From: Blastochloris tepida
Lineage (GTDB): Bacteria; Pseudomonadota; Alphaproteobacteria; Rhizobiales; Xanthobacteraceae
DNA length: 64,000 nucleotides
Direction: 5' to 3'
NCBI RefSeq assembly: GCF_003966715.1
Contig: NZ_AP018907.1
Coordinates: 2,840,001-2,904,000, forward strand
The notes under the pieces were generated by a model, which was given only the letters and a program-made list of their open reading frames with translations, searched no databases and was not told where the DNA came from. Of this stretch, positions 20,304-30,400 are shown in pieces. Positions within the stretch are counted from its first letter, which is position 1. Each line of letters begins with the position of its first letter. The position numbers were made by a program, and so were the translations under genes.

Positions 20304-21974
20304 GTGAGCAGAAACAAATACGACGCCCGGTACTGGACCGGCAAACGCGCCCGCGTTGCCGTGGCGGCGATGTTCGGCTGGGTGACGGTCATCCAGCCGG
20401 CCTTCGCGCAAAGCCCGCCGGCCGAGCCGGCGCAGGCGCCGACCCCGCTGCCGCTGCCGGCGGCGCCGGGATCGCCGGCAGCGCCCGATCAGACGGCGCC
20501 GGCGGAGAAGGTCTATACGCTCTCCGATCTCGAATATCTGCTCGGGCCGATCGCCCTTTACCCCGATCCGCTGGTGGCGCTGATCCTGCCGGCCACCACC
20601 TATCCGGTGCAGATCATCCAGGCCGACCGCTGGCTCGACGCCAACCGCGACGCGATCGCCAAGGGCGACTTCAGCGGCGTCGACGCCCAGACCTGGGACA
20701 ATTCGGTGAAGGCGCTGGCGCGCTTTCCCGACGTACTGAAGATGCTGGCCGACAATCTGGACTGGACCCAGGCGCTGGGCGCGGCGTTCGCGCTGCAGCC
20801 GGCCGACGTCGCCTCGGTCATCCAGGTGCTGCGCGCGCGCGCCGAGAAGGCCGGCAACCTCGCCTCGACGCCGCAGCAGGTGGTGACGACGCGCGAGGAC
20901 AGCGGCACACGCACGATCTATATCTCGCCGGCCGACCCGGAACGGATCTACGTGCCGGTCTATGATTCCTCGGTGGTGTTCGACACCTTCGCCACCGGCG
21001 CGCTGCTGTTCGGCACCGCGGTGCTGGTCGGCTCGGCGTGGTACGGCGGCTGGTGGGGCCGCAACAACTGGAACAATTGGCGCTGGAACAACATCTGGGT
21101 CGACCGGCCGGCATGGCGTCCCGGCCGTCCCGGTGGCCCGCCGCCCGGCGCATGGCGGCCCGGCCGGCCCGGCGGCCCGCCGCCGCGCCCGCCCTTCCGG
21201 CCCGACCGTCCCGGTGGGCCCGGCGGTCCCGGCTTCCGTCCCGATCGCCCGGGCGGCCCCGGCGGTCCGGGTGGCCCCGGCGGTCCTGGCGGTCCCGACC
21301 GGCCCGGTCTCCTTCCCGACCGTCCCGGCGCCGGACCGGGTGGTCCTGGTGGCCCCGGCGACCGACCCGGCGGCGGACCCGACCGTCCCGGCCTTCGTCC
21401 TGATCGTCCTGGCGGCCCCGGTGGTCCGGGTGGCCCTGGTGGTCCTGGCCGTCCCGACCGTCCCGGTCTCCTTCCCGACCGTCCTGGTGGCGGTCCCGGC
21501 GACCGACCCGGCGGCGGACCCGACCGTCCCGGCGTTCGTCCGGATCGTCCAGGCGGTCCTGGCGGCCCGGGTGGTCCTGGCGGCCGTCCCGATCTTCCGG
21601 CTAGGCCGGATCGCCCCGCCGCGCGTCCCGACCGTCCCGCCGATCGTCCTGCCACCCGGCCGGATCGACCGGCGGCGCGGCCCGACCGCCCCGCGGCGCG
21701 TCCCGACCGTCCCGCAGCCCGGCCGCAACAGCGTCCGGCGGCGCGTCCGCAGCAGCGTCAAGCGCGCCCGCAGCAGCGTCAGGCGCGTCCGCAGCAGCGT
21801 CAGGCGCGTCCGCAGCAGCGTCAGGCGCGTCCGCAGCAGCGTCCGGCAGCCCGCCAGCAGCGTCCCTCGGCACGGCCTGCGGCCCGTCCACGACCGGCCG
21901 CCCGCGCCCAGCCGCGTGCCAGCGGTCGGGCGGCAGGCCGTGGTGGCGGCGGACGGGGTGGTGGACGGCGCTGA
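20304..21974 (+). CDS. DUF3300 domain-containing exported protein with long low-complexity tail
   Basis: The 556-residue product has a signal peptide (VTVIQPAFAQS, cleavage near residue 35), a Pro/Ala linker, then the DUF3300 domain at about residues 68-250 (LLGPIALYPDPLVALILPATTYP; YVPVYDSSVVFDTF). A hydrophobic Trp/Asn-rich segment follows (YGGWWGRNNWNNWRWNN). The last ~290 residues are low-complexity: RPDRPGGPGGPGG-type repeats, then RPxxRPAARPDRP repeats, then RQARPQQ repeats. The tail is strongly basic and would bind polyanions; that is inference. Family function is unknown. The start follows GGGAGGGC. A stem-loop terminator lies 77 bases downstream. Confidence 0.88.
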   Translation: MSRNKYDARYWTGKRARVAVAAMFGWVTVIQPAFAQSPPAEPAQAPTPLPLPAAPGSPAAPDQTAPAEKVYTLSDLEYLLGPIALYPDPLVALILPATTYPVQIIQADRWLDANRDAIAKGDFSGVDAQTWDNSVKALARFPDVLKMLADNLDWTQALGAAFALQPADVASVIQVLRARAEKAGNLASTPQQVVTTREDSGTRTIYISPADPERIYVPVYDSSVVFDTFATGALLFGTAVLVGSAWYGGWWGRNNWNNWRWNNIWVDRPAWRPGRPGGPPPGAWRPGRPGGPPPRPPFRPDRPGGPGGPGFRPDRPGGPGGPGGPGGPGGPDRPGLLPDRPGAGPGGPGGPGDRPGGGPDRPGLRPDRPGGPGGPGGPGGPGRPDRPGLLPDRPGGGPGDRPGGGPDRPGVRPDRPGGPGGPGGPGGRPDLPARPDRPAARPDRPADRPATRPDRPAARPDRPAARPDRPAARPQQRPAARPQQRQARPQQRQARPQQRQARPQQRQARPQQRPAARQQRPSARPAARPRPAARAQPRASGRAAGRGGGGRGGGRR

Positions 21975-22050
21975 GCCCGGTGTGGTCCGCGCGGGGCGGC
22001 AATCGCGCCGCGCGGCCACCGCGAAGCGCATCCTGATTGCAACATGTCAG

Positions 22051-22078
22051 CGCCGGCCCGATGGGCCGGCGTTTCGTT
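22051..22078 (+). terminator. Rho-independent terminator after the DUF3300 gene
   Basis: Stem cgccggccc / gggccggcg with a three-base loop followed by tttcgttt, placed 77 bases after the stop codon. Confidence 0.75.
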
Positions 22079-22129
22079 TGGGCGCTGGAGTTCTTGAGTG
22101 CCGGCCGGCGATGCCGGGCGAAGCCGTTT

Positions 22130-22241
22130 CCGGTATCCGCAGGGATCAACCGGAAACAGTCTCGCCGAAAACCCCTTGTTCGATAACGGGATTTTCGGCG
22201 AACGGAATACGAAACTCCGGCTTGATCAGCCGGATTTCGTA
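22130..22241. repeat. nested palindromic intergenic repeats
   Basis: Contains three dyads in succession: gtttccggtatccgcagggatcaaccggaaac, ccgaaaa...ttttcgg around ccccttgttcgataacggg, and acgaaactccggcttgatcagccggatttcgt. The first and last resemble the dyad at 4371-4396. They look like REP-type extragenic elements. Confidence 0.55.
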
Positions 22242-22718
22242 TCAGTGGTCGCCGTTGCGGGACAGGTGGTGCGGGCGGCGCTTCACGGCGAACACCGAGG
22301 TCGCCTCCGCCGTGCCGGCCTCGCCCCTGCTCGCGCCGTTCTTTCCAGGAGCATCCTTGCCAGGAACATCCTTGCCAGCGGCATCCTTGCCGGCGCTCTC
22401 CTTGGCCGGCTCGTCGCCCAGCATGGTGGCGTTGGGCTTGGGCTTGCGCTCGAACTCGAACCGGCCGGTGGAGCGCAGTTCCAGCACGAACCGGCAGAAT
22501 TGCAGGCTGGACAGGAACTCGGTGCGGCCCGCGGTGTCCACCACCCGGAAGCGCGACCGGTCCGGCGCCATGAACACCTCGGCGGTGACCGGACCGCGCC
22601 GCAGCCCGGCATTGGTCTTCAACAGCACCTGCCCCCAGCGCACCGGCGTCTCCGCGTCCATGGCGGCGAGATCGCCGAGAACCAGGGGCTCGGACACCCG
22701 TTCCGTCGCAGCGCTCAT
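22242..22718 (-). CDS. hypothetical protein with Lys/Asp/Ala-rich tail
   Basis: I do not recognise this 158-residue protein. The start is the ATG preceded by GGAGGGG, giving MSAATERVSEPLVLGD. The first ~95 residues look globular (WGQVLLKTNAGLRRG, VFMAPDRSRFRVV, FLSSLQFCRFVLELR). The tail contains repeats of the type GKDAPGKD and ends in basic residues. It stands alone, convergent with the DUF3300 gene and divergent from the ModE-like gene. A cytoplasmic location is likely since no signal or membrane segment is seen. Confidence 0.65.
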   Translation of the reverse strand: MSAATERVSEPLVLGDLAAMDAETPVRWGQVLLKTNAGLRRGPVTAEVFMAPDRSRFRVVDTAGRTEFLSSLQFCRFVLELRSTGRFEFERKPKPNATMLGDEPAKESAGKDAAGKDVPGKDAPGKNGASRGEAGTAEATSVFAVKRRPHHLSRNGDH

Positions 22719-22984
22719 GCGTTCCCCTCCGCAGCCGCAGGTGGCCCGCGTGGATGTCATCCGGCCCGCGCCCACCGCGGGGCGGCTCCCGAGGCCGCCA
22801 CACGGTGAAAATAGCGGCAGAGCGCTTAGGATTCCCTTGCCGGATTGCCGGCAAATCGCGGCATCCGCCGCCGGGCGGGCATGCCTGAGGAAGCCCCTGC
22901 CGCAGGCCCCCCCGGCTGCAGGCAGCCCCGGCGGGTTTGCGCTATACTGATTTGAAATTTGGGAGGCGGACCTCGGGAGGGATC

Positions 22985-23407
22985 ATGCCGGTCAGGTCGA
23001 TGGCGAAGACCGAGAGGGTGCGCGCGGCGACGGGACCGCTGGCCCGCGCGGTACCGCGGCTGCGCATCGTGCTGGTCGGCGACAAGCGCATCGGCCCGGG
23101 CAAGATGGACCTCCTGGAGGCGATCGGCCGCACCGGCTCGATCTCGGCCGCCGGGCGGACGATGGGCATGTCCTACCGGCGGGCGTGGCTGCTGGTCGAT
23201 GAGGTCAACAGCATGTTCACCCGGCCGCTGGTGGTCGCCTCGGCCGGCGGCGTCCATGGTGGCGGCGCCCAGCTCACCGATCTCGGCCGGGCGGTGGTGG
23301 CCGCCTATCGCCGCATCGAGGCGCGCACCCGCGCCGCCATTCTCGACGAGTTCGCCCCGTTCGAAAACGACATCGTGTCGGACACCGATCCCCTCCCCCC
23401 GGCCTGA
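22985..23407 (+). CDS. ModE-type winged-helix transcriptional regulator
   Basis: The 140-residue protein consists of a basic N-terminal stretch and the ModE N-terminal winged helix-turn-helix (KMDLLEAIGRTGSISAAGRTMG, then SYRRAWLLVDEVN). It lacks the C-terminal molybdate-binding (MOP) domains of full-length ModE, as in many alphaproteobacterial single-domain ModE/LysR-like proteins. It may regulate molybdate or other genes, but no mod genes are nearby. The ATG start is preceded by GGGAGGG; a TTG 48 bases upstream is rejected for lack of a ribosome site. Confidence 0.85.
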   Translation: MPVRSMAKTERVRAATGPLARAVPRLRIVLVGDKRIGPGKMDLLEAIGRTGSISAAGRTMGMSYRRAWLLVDEVNSMFTRPLVVASAGGVHGGGAQLTDLGRAVVAAYRRIEARTRAAILDEFAPFENDIVSDTDPLPPA

Positions 23408-23410
23408 TCC

Positions 23411-23520
23411 CGCTGGAGCATTCTCCGCAAAAGTGGGAACCGGTTTTGCGAAAGAGAATGCGACAAATCGAGGACTTAAGCCGCGTCTGCTTGGTTCAAT
23501 CAGATCGGCGGATGCTCTAG
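23411..23520. repeat. Hyphomicrobiales-type intergenic repeat
   Basis: Begins gagcattctccgcaaaagt, contains ggaaccggttttgcgaaag, and ends gatcggcggatgctctag, with the ends forming an inverted repeat. I know this element as widely repeated between genes in Bradyrhizobium and related genomes. Related copies begin near 26317 and 62233. Confidence 0.75.
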
Positions 23521-23543
23521 CCGCCTGAGAAACGAGCCCATCC

Positions 23544-24152
23544 ATGTCGCCGGAATTCCTCATCACCGCGCTGATCATCGTCGCCTCGCCCGGCACCGGC
23601 GTGCTCTACACGCTGGCCTATGGCTTGGCGCGCGGCCGGCGCGCCGCCGTCATCGCCGCGTTTGCCGGCACGCTCGGCATCGTGCCGCACATCGCCGCGG
23701 CCATCGCCGGCCTCGCGGCGCTGCTGCATGCCAGCGCCGTCGCCTTCGAGGCCGTGAAATATGCCGGCGTCGCCTATCTCCTGTGGATGGCGTGGCAGAC
23801 GCTGAAGGAGAGCGGGGCGCTGGCGGTGGATGCGGCCGAGGATCTGCCGGCCCGCCGCATCATCGTGCGCGGCGTGCTGATCAACCTCTTGAACCCCAAG
23901 CTGTCGATCTTCTTCCTTGCCTTCCTGCCGCAGTTCGTCGCGGCCGGCGAGCCGCACCCGGTCGCCCGCATGCTGGAACTGTCGGGCGCGTTCATGGCGA
24001 TGACGTTCGCGGTGTTCGTGCTCTACGGCTTCGCCGCGGCGGCGGCCCGAACCTACGTCGTCGGCCGGCCGAGCGTGATGGCGTGGCTGCGCCGCTCGTT
24101 CGCCGCGGCCTTCGTGGCGCTCGGCGCCAGGCTGGCGCTGGCGGAGCGGTGA
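23544..24152 (+). CDS. LysE family translocator
   Basis: Inner-membrane exporter of the LysE/RhtB family, which exports amino acids or related small metabolites. The 202-residue product has six hydrophobic segments with the family signature near the N-terminus (ASPGTGVLYTLAYGLARGRRAA) and the conserved LINLLNPKLSIFFLAFLPQF in the middle. The usual first-loop PGP is PGT here. It has no regulator of the LysG type nearby. Confidence 0.92.
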   Translation: MSPEFLITALIIVASPGTGVLYTLAYGLARGRRAAVIAAFAGTLGIVPHIAAAIAGLAALLHASAVAFEAVKYAGVAYLLWMAWQTLKESGALAVDAAEDLPARRIIVRGVLINLLNPKLSIFFLAFLPQFVAAGEPHPVARMLELSGAFMAMTFAVFVLYGFAAAAARTYVVGRPSVMAWLRRSFAAAFVALGARLALAER

Positions 24153-24210
24153 GGCGTGATCGGCGGTATTCCATGACTCGTCGTCCCGGGCGAGCGTGAG
24201 CGAGCAACTG

Positions 24211-25179
24211 TCATGCGGTTTTGGGGTCTCGCCAGGGTTTGTTGTCTCGAATCATGGCGTTGAGGATGGTCAGGAGCTTTCGAGCGATGGCGATGAGGGC
24301 GACCTTGGCGGGTTTTCCGCGGGCTTTGAGGTCGGCGTAGAGCTGTTTGGCCCACGGGTTCCAGTGGATGGCGGCGAAGGCGGCGAGATAGCAGGCGCGC
24401 TTGAGCGCGCGGCGTCCGGCCTCGATATGGGCCGGCCGCCGCGCTTTGCCGCTGTCGTTGCGATAGGGTGCGCAGCCGCCGATGGCACCGGCTTGGCGGG
24501 GGGTGAACCGGCCGAGTTCGGGAGCTTCTGCGAGCAGGACGCGGGCCGTCTTGTTGGCGATCCCCGGCACCGAGGTGATGATCTTGGCCTTGGCGTCCAT
24601 CGCCGGATCGGCGGCGATCAACGCCTCGATGGCCTGTTCGGCCGCGGCGACGGTCTCGCGCAGGGCGGCGATTTCGGCATCGAGCCGGGCGGTGATGGCC
24701 GCCAGGGTGGGGTGGGCCTTGCGGTTCTCCAGGCGGCGGATGTCGGCCTCGGCGCGGGTGATTTCGCGCACCCAGGCGGTCAGGTCGCTCTGCGCTTGCG
24801 AGGGCTCCGGGAACGGCCGGCAGGGGTGATGCAGCATGAAGGCGCGGATGATGCGGGCGTCGAGCGGATCGCTCTTGGCGCGCTGGCCGCAGGCCTTGGC
24901 GAACTGGCGGCAGCGCCAGCTGTCGACCTGCAGCACGGTGAGGCCGGCCTCGCGCAGCACCGCGACCGCCAGGCGTTCATAGCCGCCGGTCGGCTCCAGG
25001 CCGGCGGTGGTGAGCCCGGCCTTCACCAGGCGCCTGGCCAAGCGCTGGAGAGCCGCGGGGGTGTTATCGACGCGCTCGACCTTGGTGTCGTCGAAGGCGA
25101 TGTCGAGCCAGTCCTTGGAGACATCGATGCCCACAAGGTGGGTGGCAAACGGCGTCGGGTGTGGCAGCATGGCAAGCAT
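24211..25179 (-). CDS. IS110 family transposase (DEDD recombinase)
   Basis: The 322-residue product has the N-terminal RuvC-like DEDD domain (GIDVSKDWLDIAF, GLEPTGGYERL, KSDPLDARIIRAF) and the C-terminal transposase_20 domain with its helix-hairpin-helix (ITSVPGIANKTARVLLAE and GGCAPYRNDSGK, with the conserved Ser of the GRxxIxGGR-like region replaced locally by ARRPAHIE). The catalytic acidic residues are all present, so the gene appears intact. The start is the ATG giving MLAMLPHPTP; a longer frame upstream runs through the palindromic non-coding region and is rejected. Confidence 0.92.
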   Translation of the reverse strand: MLAMLPHPTPFATHLVGIDVSKDWLDIAFDDTKVERVDNTPAALQRLARRLVKAGLTTAGLEPTGGYERLAVAVLREAGLTVLQVDSWRCRQFAKACGQRAKSDPLDARIIRAFMLHHPCRPFPEPSQAQSDLTAWVREITRAEADIRRLENRKAHPTLAAITARLDAEIAALRETVAAAEQAIEALIAADPAMDAKAKIITSVPGIANKTARVLLAEAPELGRFTPRQAGAIGGCAPYRNDSGKARRPAHIEAGRRALKRACYLAAFAAIHWNPWAKQLYADLKARGKPAKVALIAIARKLLTILNAMIRDNKPWRDPKTA

Positions 25180-25296
25180 CCCAGGCTTGGAAGCGGGGTC
25201 AAAAGCCCCGTGCAACTGTTCGGGTTGGCTTGGGACGGACGGCCGCTTCTGCTCGCGACGGCCTCGAAGGCTCACCCGGGATACGGCGTGCCGCCC

Positions 25297-25330
25297 GCAC
25301 CGGCTCGGGGTGGCCACCCCGAGCCGGTGC
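25297..25330. repeat. 34-bp perfect palindrome upstream of the IS110 transposase
   Basis: Two 17-base arms (gcaccggctcggggtgg and its exact complement) meet with no loop. It lies about 120 bases upstream of the transposase start, in or at the edge of the IS110 5' non-coding end. Confidence 0.85.
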
Positions 25331-25454
25331 ACCCATCAAAGCACAGTTCGCCGTTCCAAGACCCGGGATCGTCTTCAGGACAAGGGCCTCTATCCGCAAA
25401 CGGTCCCGGGTCGCGCGGCTCGCGCCGCTTGCCCGGGACGACGCCGGCTCCCGC

Positions 25455-26821
<1,367 letters not shown>

Positions 26822-27394
26822 ATGGTTGTCATGATGCGGGAAATGGTTGGTCGAGAACGAAGGCGTTGGACCGGCGCGGCGGCCGGAGACGGCCATTACG
26901 ACGCCCTGCCGGTCGAGTTGAGCCCGGGCCGCTACGGCGCACGCCGGCGTTCGGCCGCCCACCGACCGTCCGGCTATGTCGCCATCGTCGCCGGCCGCCC
27001 CGGCGGCTATCGCGTGGTGCTGCCGGACCTGCCGGCCTGCACCGCCGGCGGCGAGACCATCGACGCAGCCCTGGCCGATGCCGCGCAGGCGGTGCGCCAC
27101 TGGTGCGAGGCGGCGATCGACCGCGGCGAGTCGCTGCCCGAGCCGCGGTCCGCCGAGGAGGCGGCGCACGGCGATCCGGAACTGATGAAGCTGCTGCGCC
27201 AGGACAGCGCGCTGGCGCTGGTGCCGCTGCTGCCGGACGCGCCGCTGAGCAAGACCATCGAGCTGACCCTCGACGCCGACCTGATGGCGGCGGTCGACGA
27301 GGTGGTGGTGGCCAGCGGGCTCGACCGCGCGGCCTTCATCGAGGATGCCCTCAAGGCGGCGCTGGCGCGCCAGATCGACGAGAGCGTCGAATGA
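26822..27394 (+). CDS. HicB-like antitoxin family protein (orphan)
   Basis: The 190-residue product has an N-terminal ~45-residue lead, then a partial RNase H-like HicB fold (YVAIVAGRPGGYRVVLPDL, CTAGGETIDAALADAAQAV, RGESLPEPRS) and a C-terminal ribbon-helix-helix-like segment (TIELTLDADLMAAVDEVVVA, GLDRAAFIEDALKAAL). This is the usual order for HicB antitoxins that use an RHH DNA-binding tail. No HicA toxin (a ~60-80 residue dsRBD-like protein) is visible on either side, so it is an orphan or a solo regulator. The start is uncertain: several ATGs cluster at 26822-26836 without a strong ribosome site. It ends about 95 bases before the leader-distal CRISPR repeat. Confidence 0.75.
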   Translation: MVVMMREMVGRERRRWTGAAAGDGHYDALPVELSPGRYGARRRSAAHRPSGYVAIVAGRPGGYRVVLPDLPACTAGGETIDAALADAAQAVRHWCEAAIDRGESLPEPRSAEEAAHGDPELMKLLRQDSALALVPLLPDAPLSKTIELTLDADLMAAVDEVVVASGLDRAAFIEDALKAALARQIDESVE

Positions 27395-27488
27395 GCCGGA
27401 CCGACACCGCCCGGTGCCGCCTGCGCGGCCCGGGCGGCCGGACGTGTCGGTCTGCGCAAGTGACGCTGCAAGCCAGGCGTCACGTCAG

Positions 27489-30400
27489 GCGTGAATGAGG
27501 CCCGAGCGTGACGCTCGGGAGTGGCTTGGCCGCAGCGGCCGCCGTCTACGCCGAGTACGCCAAGCTTCAATGAGGCCCGAGCGTGAAGCTCGGGAGTGGC
27601 ATCCGCGATGTCGGCCTCGCACTCTGCGAGATTGAGGCGCTTCAATGAGGCCCGAGCGTGAAGCTCGGGAGTGGCAGGCGCGGCAGCTGCTGCGCGCGGC
27701 GGAAGTCGGCCTCGCTTCAATGAGGCCCGAGCGTGAAGCTCGGGAGTGGCGGGAAGAGCACGACATCATCCGCCCGCTGTTTGCGTGGCTTCAATGAGGC
27801 CCGAGCGTGAAGCTCGGGAGTGGCATGATCGGCGTTCGATGAGCCGACATTGCTCGTCCCGCTTCAATGAGGCCCGAGCGTGAAGCTCGGGAGTGGCATG
27901 CTGAGGCGTGGGAGGCGCGATATGGGGATTTTGCGGCTTCAATGAGGCCCGAGCGTGAAGCTCGGGAGTGGCGGCCGCGCTGCCCCCAGTTTGCCGGGAC
28001 GGGATCGCCGCTTCAATGAGGCCCGAGCGTGAAGCTCGGGAGTGGCCAGCGTCCGCATCGCCGCCGGCGGCGCCCTGACGCGGCTTCAATGAGGCCCGAG
28101 CGTGAAGCTCGGGAGTGGCGAGGAGCTGCGCGGCCTGCAGTTCACCGACGTCTACCTGCTTCAATGAGGCCCGAGCGTGAAGCTCGGGAGTGGCCTGATG
28201 GAGTCTGGTCCGTAGCAATCTCAGCGAGGCCGCTTCAATGAGGCCCGAGCGTGAAGCTCGGGAGTGGCGGCGGCGGAGAGCTCGGCAAAGACCTGGGCTG
28301 TATCGCTTCAATGAGGCCCGAGCGTGAAGCTCGGGAGTGGCGACGACGACGTTGCGGCCCTGGACGCCCCACAGCTTGCTTCAATGAGGCCCGAGCGTGA
28401 AGCTCGGGAGTGGCTCGCCGAGGTGTCGCGGACCCGTGACGGGGTGAAGATGCTTCAATGAGGCCCGAGCGTGAAGCTCGGGAGTGGCGAAGGTCTCGGA
28501 GATCGTGCGCCGAACCTTGGTCCAGCTTCAATGAGGCCCGAGCGTGAAGCTCGGGAGTGGCGGACCGCATTAATCAATACTGCATTCACAAATTCGGCGC
28601 TTCAATGAGGCCCGAGCGTGAAGCTCGGGAGTGGCAATTGCGTGCCATTTCTACTCAGCCTCGGTATTTGGGCTTCAATGAGGCCCGAGCGTGAAGCTCG
28701 GGAGTGGCTATCTCGCCTACCTGACACCGGAGGAGGCGGATAGGGCTTCAATGAGGCCCGAGCGTGAAGCTCGGGAGTGGCGTACGTTCACGAGGGATCG
28801 GCGGTTGATATTTCCGGCTTCAATGAGGCCCGAGCGTGAAGCTCGGGAGTGGCCGCTTGGTCTTGTGCCCGGCGCCATTCGAGTCGAAAAGCTTCAATGA
28901 GGCCCGAGCGTGAAGCTCGGGAGTGGCCTTTTCCAGTCGGTCAGCTCCCAGTGCGCCCAGTCGTAGCTTCAATGAGGCCCGAGCGTGAAGCTCGGGAGTG
29001 GCGGCGCACCGGGGCCGGCGGGCGCTGACGGGATCGACGGCGCTTCAATGAGGCCCGAGCGTGAAGCTCGGGAGTGGCCGGGCTCAGGTACCTGGGCTCT
29101 ACATCTTCCATCGTGATGCTTCAATGAGGCCCGAGCGTGAAGCTCGGGAGTGGCGGAAAAGCCGGCCCTTTATTCCTTGGTGTAAGTAGTCGCTTCAATG
29201 AGGCCCGAGCGTGAAGCTCGGGAGTGGCAGAGGCCCGGAGCGCGTCGGCGCTGCCGTCACCATTATCGCTTCAATGAGGCCCGAGCGTGAAGCTCGGGAG
29301 TGGCGCGGGTTGACGCCGATTCTCCGCAGCCAGTCGGTCCGGCTTCAATGAGGCCCGAGCGTGAAGCTCGGGAGTGGCGGCCAATGCCGAAGCGGCACAG
29401 CGCATCGCTGCCGAGCTTCAATGAGGCCCGAGCGTGAAGCTCGGGAGTGGCCCGGGCGGTACATCGTCAGGCGGCCAGGATGGCGTTGCTTCAATGAGGC
29501 CCGAGCGTGAAGCTCGGGAGTGGCGCGTCGCTCGCCGTCCAGTACGGCTGCCCGCCGGAGGCTTCAATGAGGCCCGAGCGTGAAGCTCGGGAGTGGCCCG
29601 TTCCTCGGCTCGACGGCAAGATACAGCTCGAAAGGCTTCAATGAGGCCCGAGCGTGAAGCTCGGGAGTGGCACGTATACTCATGAACAGAGTGCATAACA
29701 GCATCATAGCTTCAATGAGGCCCGAGCGTGAAGCTCGGGAGTGGCGCGCGTTAGTCGAGAACGATTGTGCGGGTTTCCGTATGCTTCAATGAGGCCCGAG
29801 CGTGAAGCTCGGGAGTGGCGTTGGCGCTTCGTCGCTCACCACGACTTGGGCGAGCGCGCTTCAATGAGGCCCGAGCGTGAAGCTCGGGAGTGGCCCATGG
29901 CCGCCTTGAGCAGCTCGCCCGCGTCATCATGGCTTCAATGAGGCCCGAGCGTGAAGCTCGGGAGTGGCGAGGACACCGGCCAGCAGTCGGCCATCGAGGT
30001 GCGGCCGCTTCAATGAGGCCCGAGCGTGAAGCTCGGGAGTGGCGACCCTGTCGAACGACAGCAACTGGCGCTTCATCAAGCTTCAATGAGGCCCGAGCGT
30101 GAAGCTCGGGAGTGGCGACACCGGCATCACCCGCCTGGCGCTGGCGTCCTGCGAGCTTCAATGAGGCCCGAGCGTGAAGCTCGGGAGTGGCCCTACCGCG
30201 CCGCGCTGTCGCAGCTTGGCCTCAAGGGGCTTCAATGAGGCCCGAGCGTGAAGCTCGGGAGTGGCGAACAGACCGGAGATCGCCATGTCCAGCGCCTTGT
30301 TCGGCTTCAATGAGGCCCGAGCGTGAAGCTCGGGAGTGGCCAGGCCAAGGGCCTGCGCGAGCAGACCTGGTCTGTCACGCTTCAATGAGGCCCGAGCGTG

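Larger units (their letters stand above)
24200..25335 (-). mobile_element. IS110-family insertion sequence (boundaries approximate)
   Basis: The element holds one transposase gene and no obvious terminal inverted repeats, as expected for IS110. The left flank (tcgtcgtcccgggcgagcg near 24179) and the right flank (cgcttgcccgggacgacg near 25425) are inverted copies of the same extragenic motif, suggesting insertion at REP-like DNA. The exact ends cannot be fixed without an empty site. Confidence 0.55.

Noticed and set aside
20055-22031. Minus-strand frame of 658 codons with Thr/Arg/Gly repeats
   Set aside because: It mirrors the repetitive tail of the DUF3300 gene on the plus strand, which has a signal peptide, a conserved domain and a terminator.
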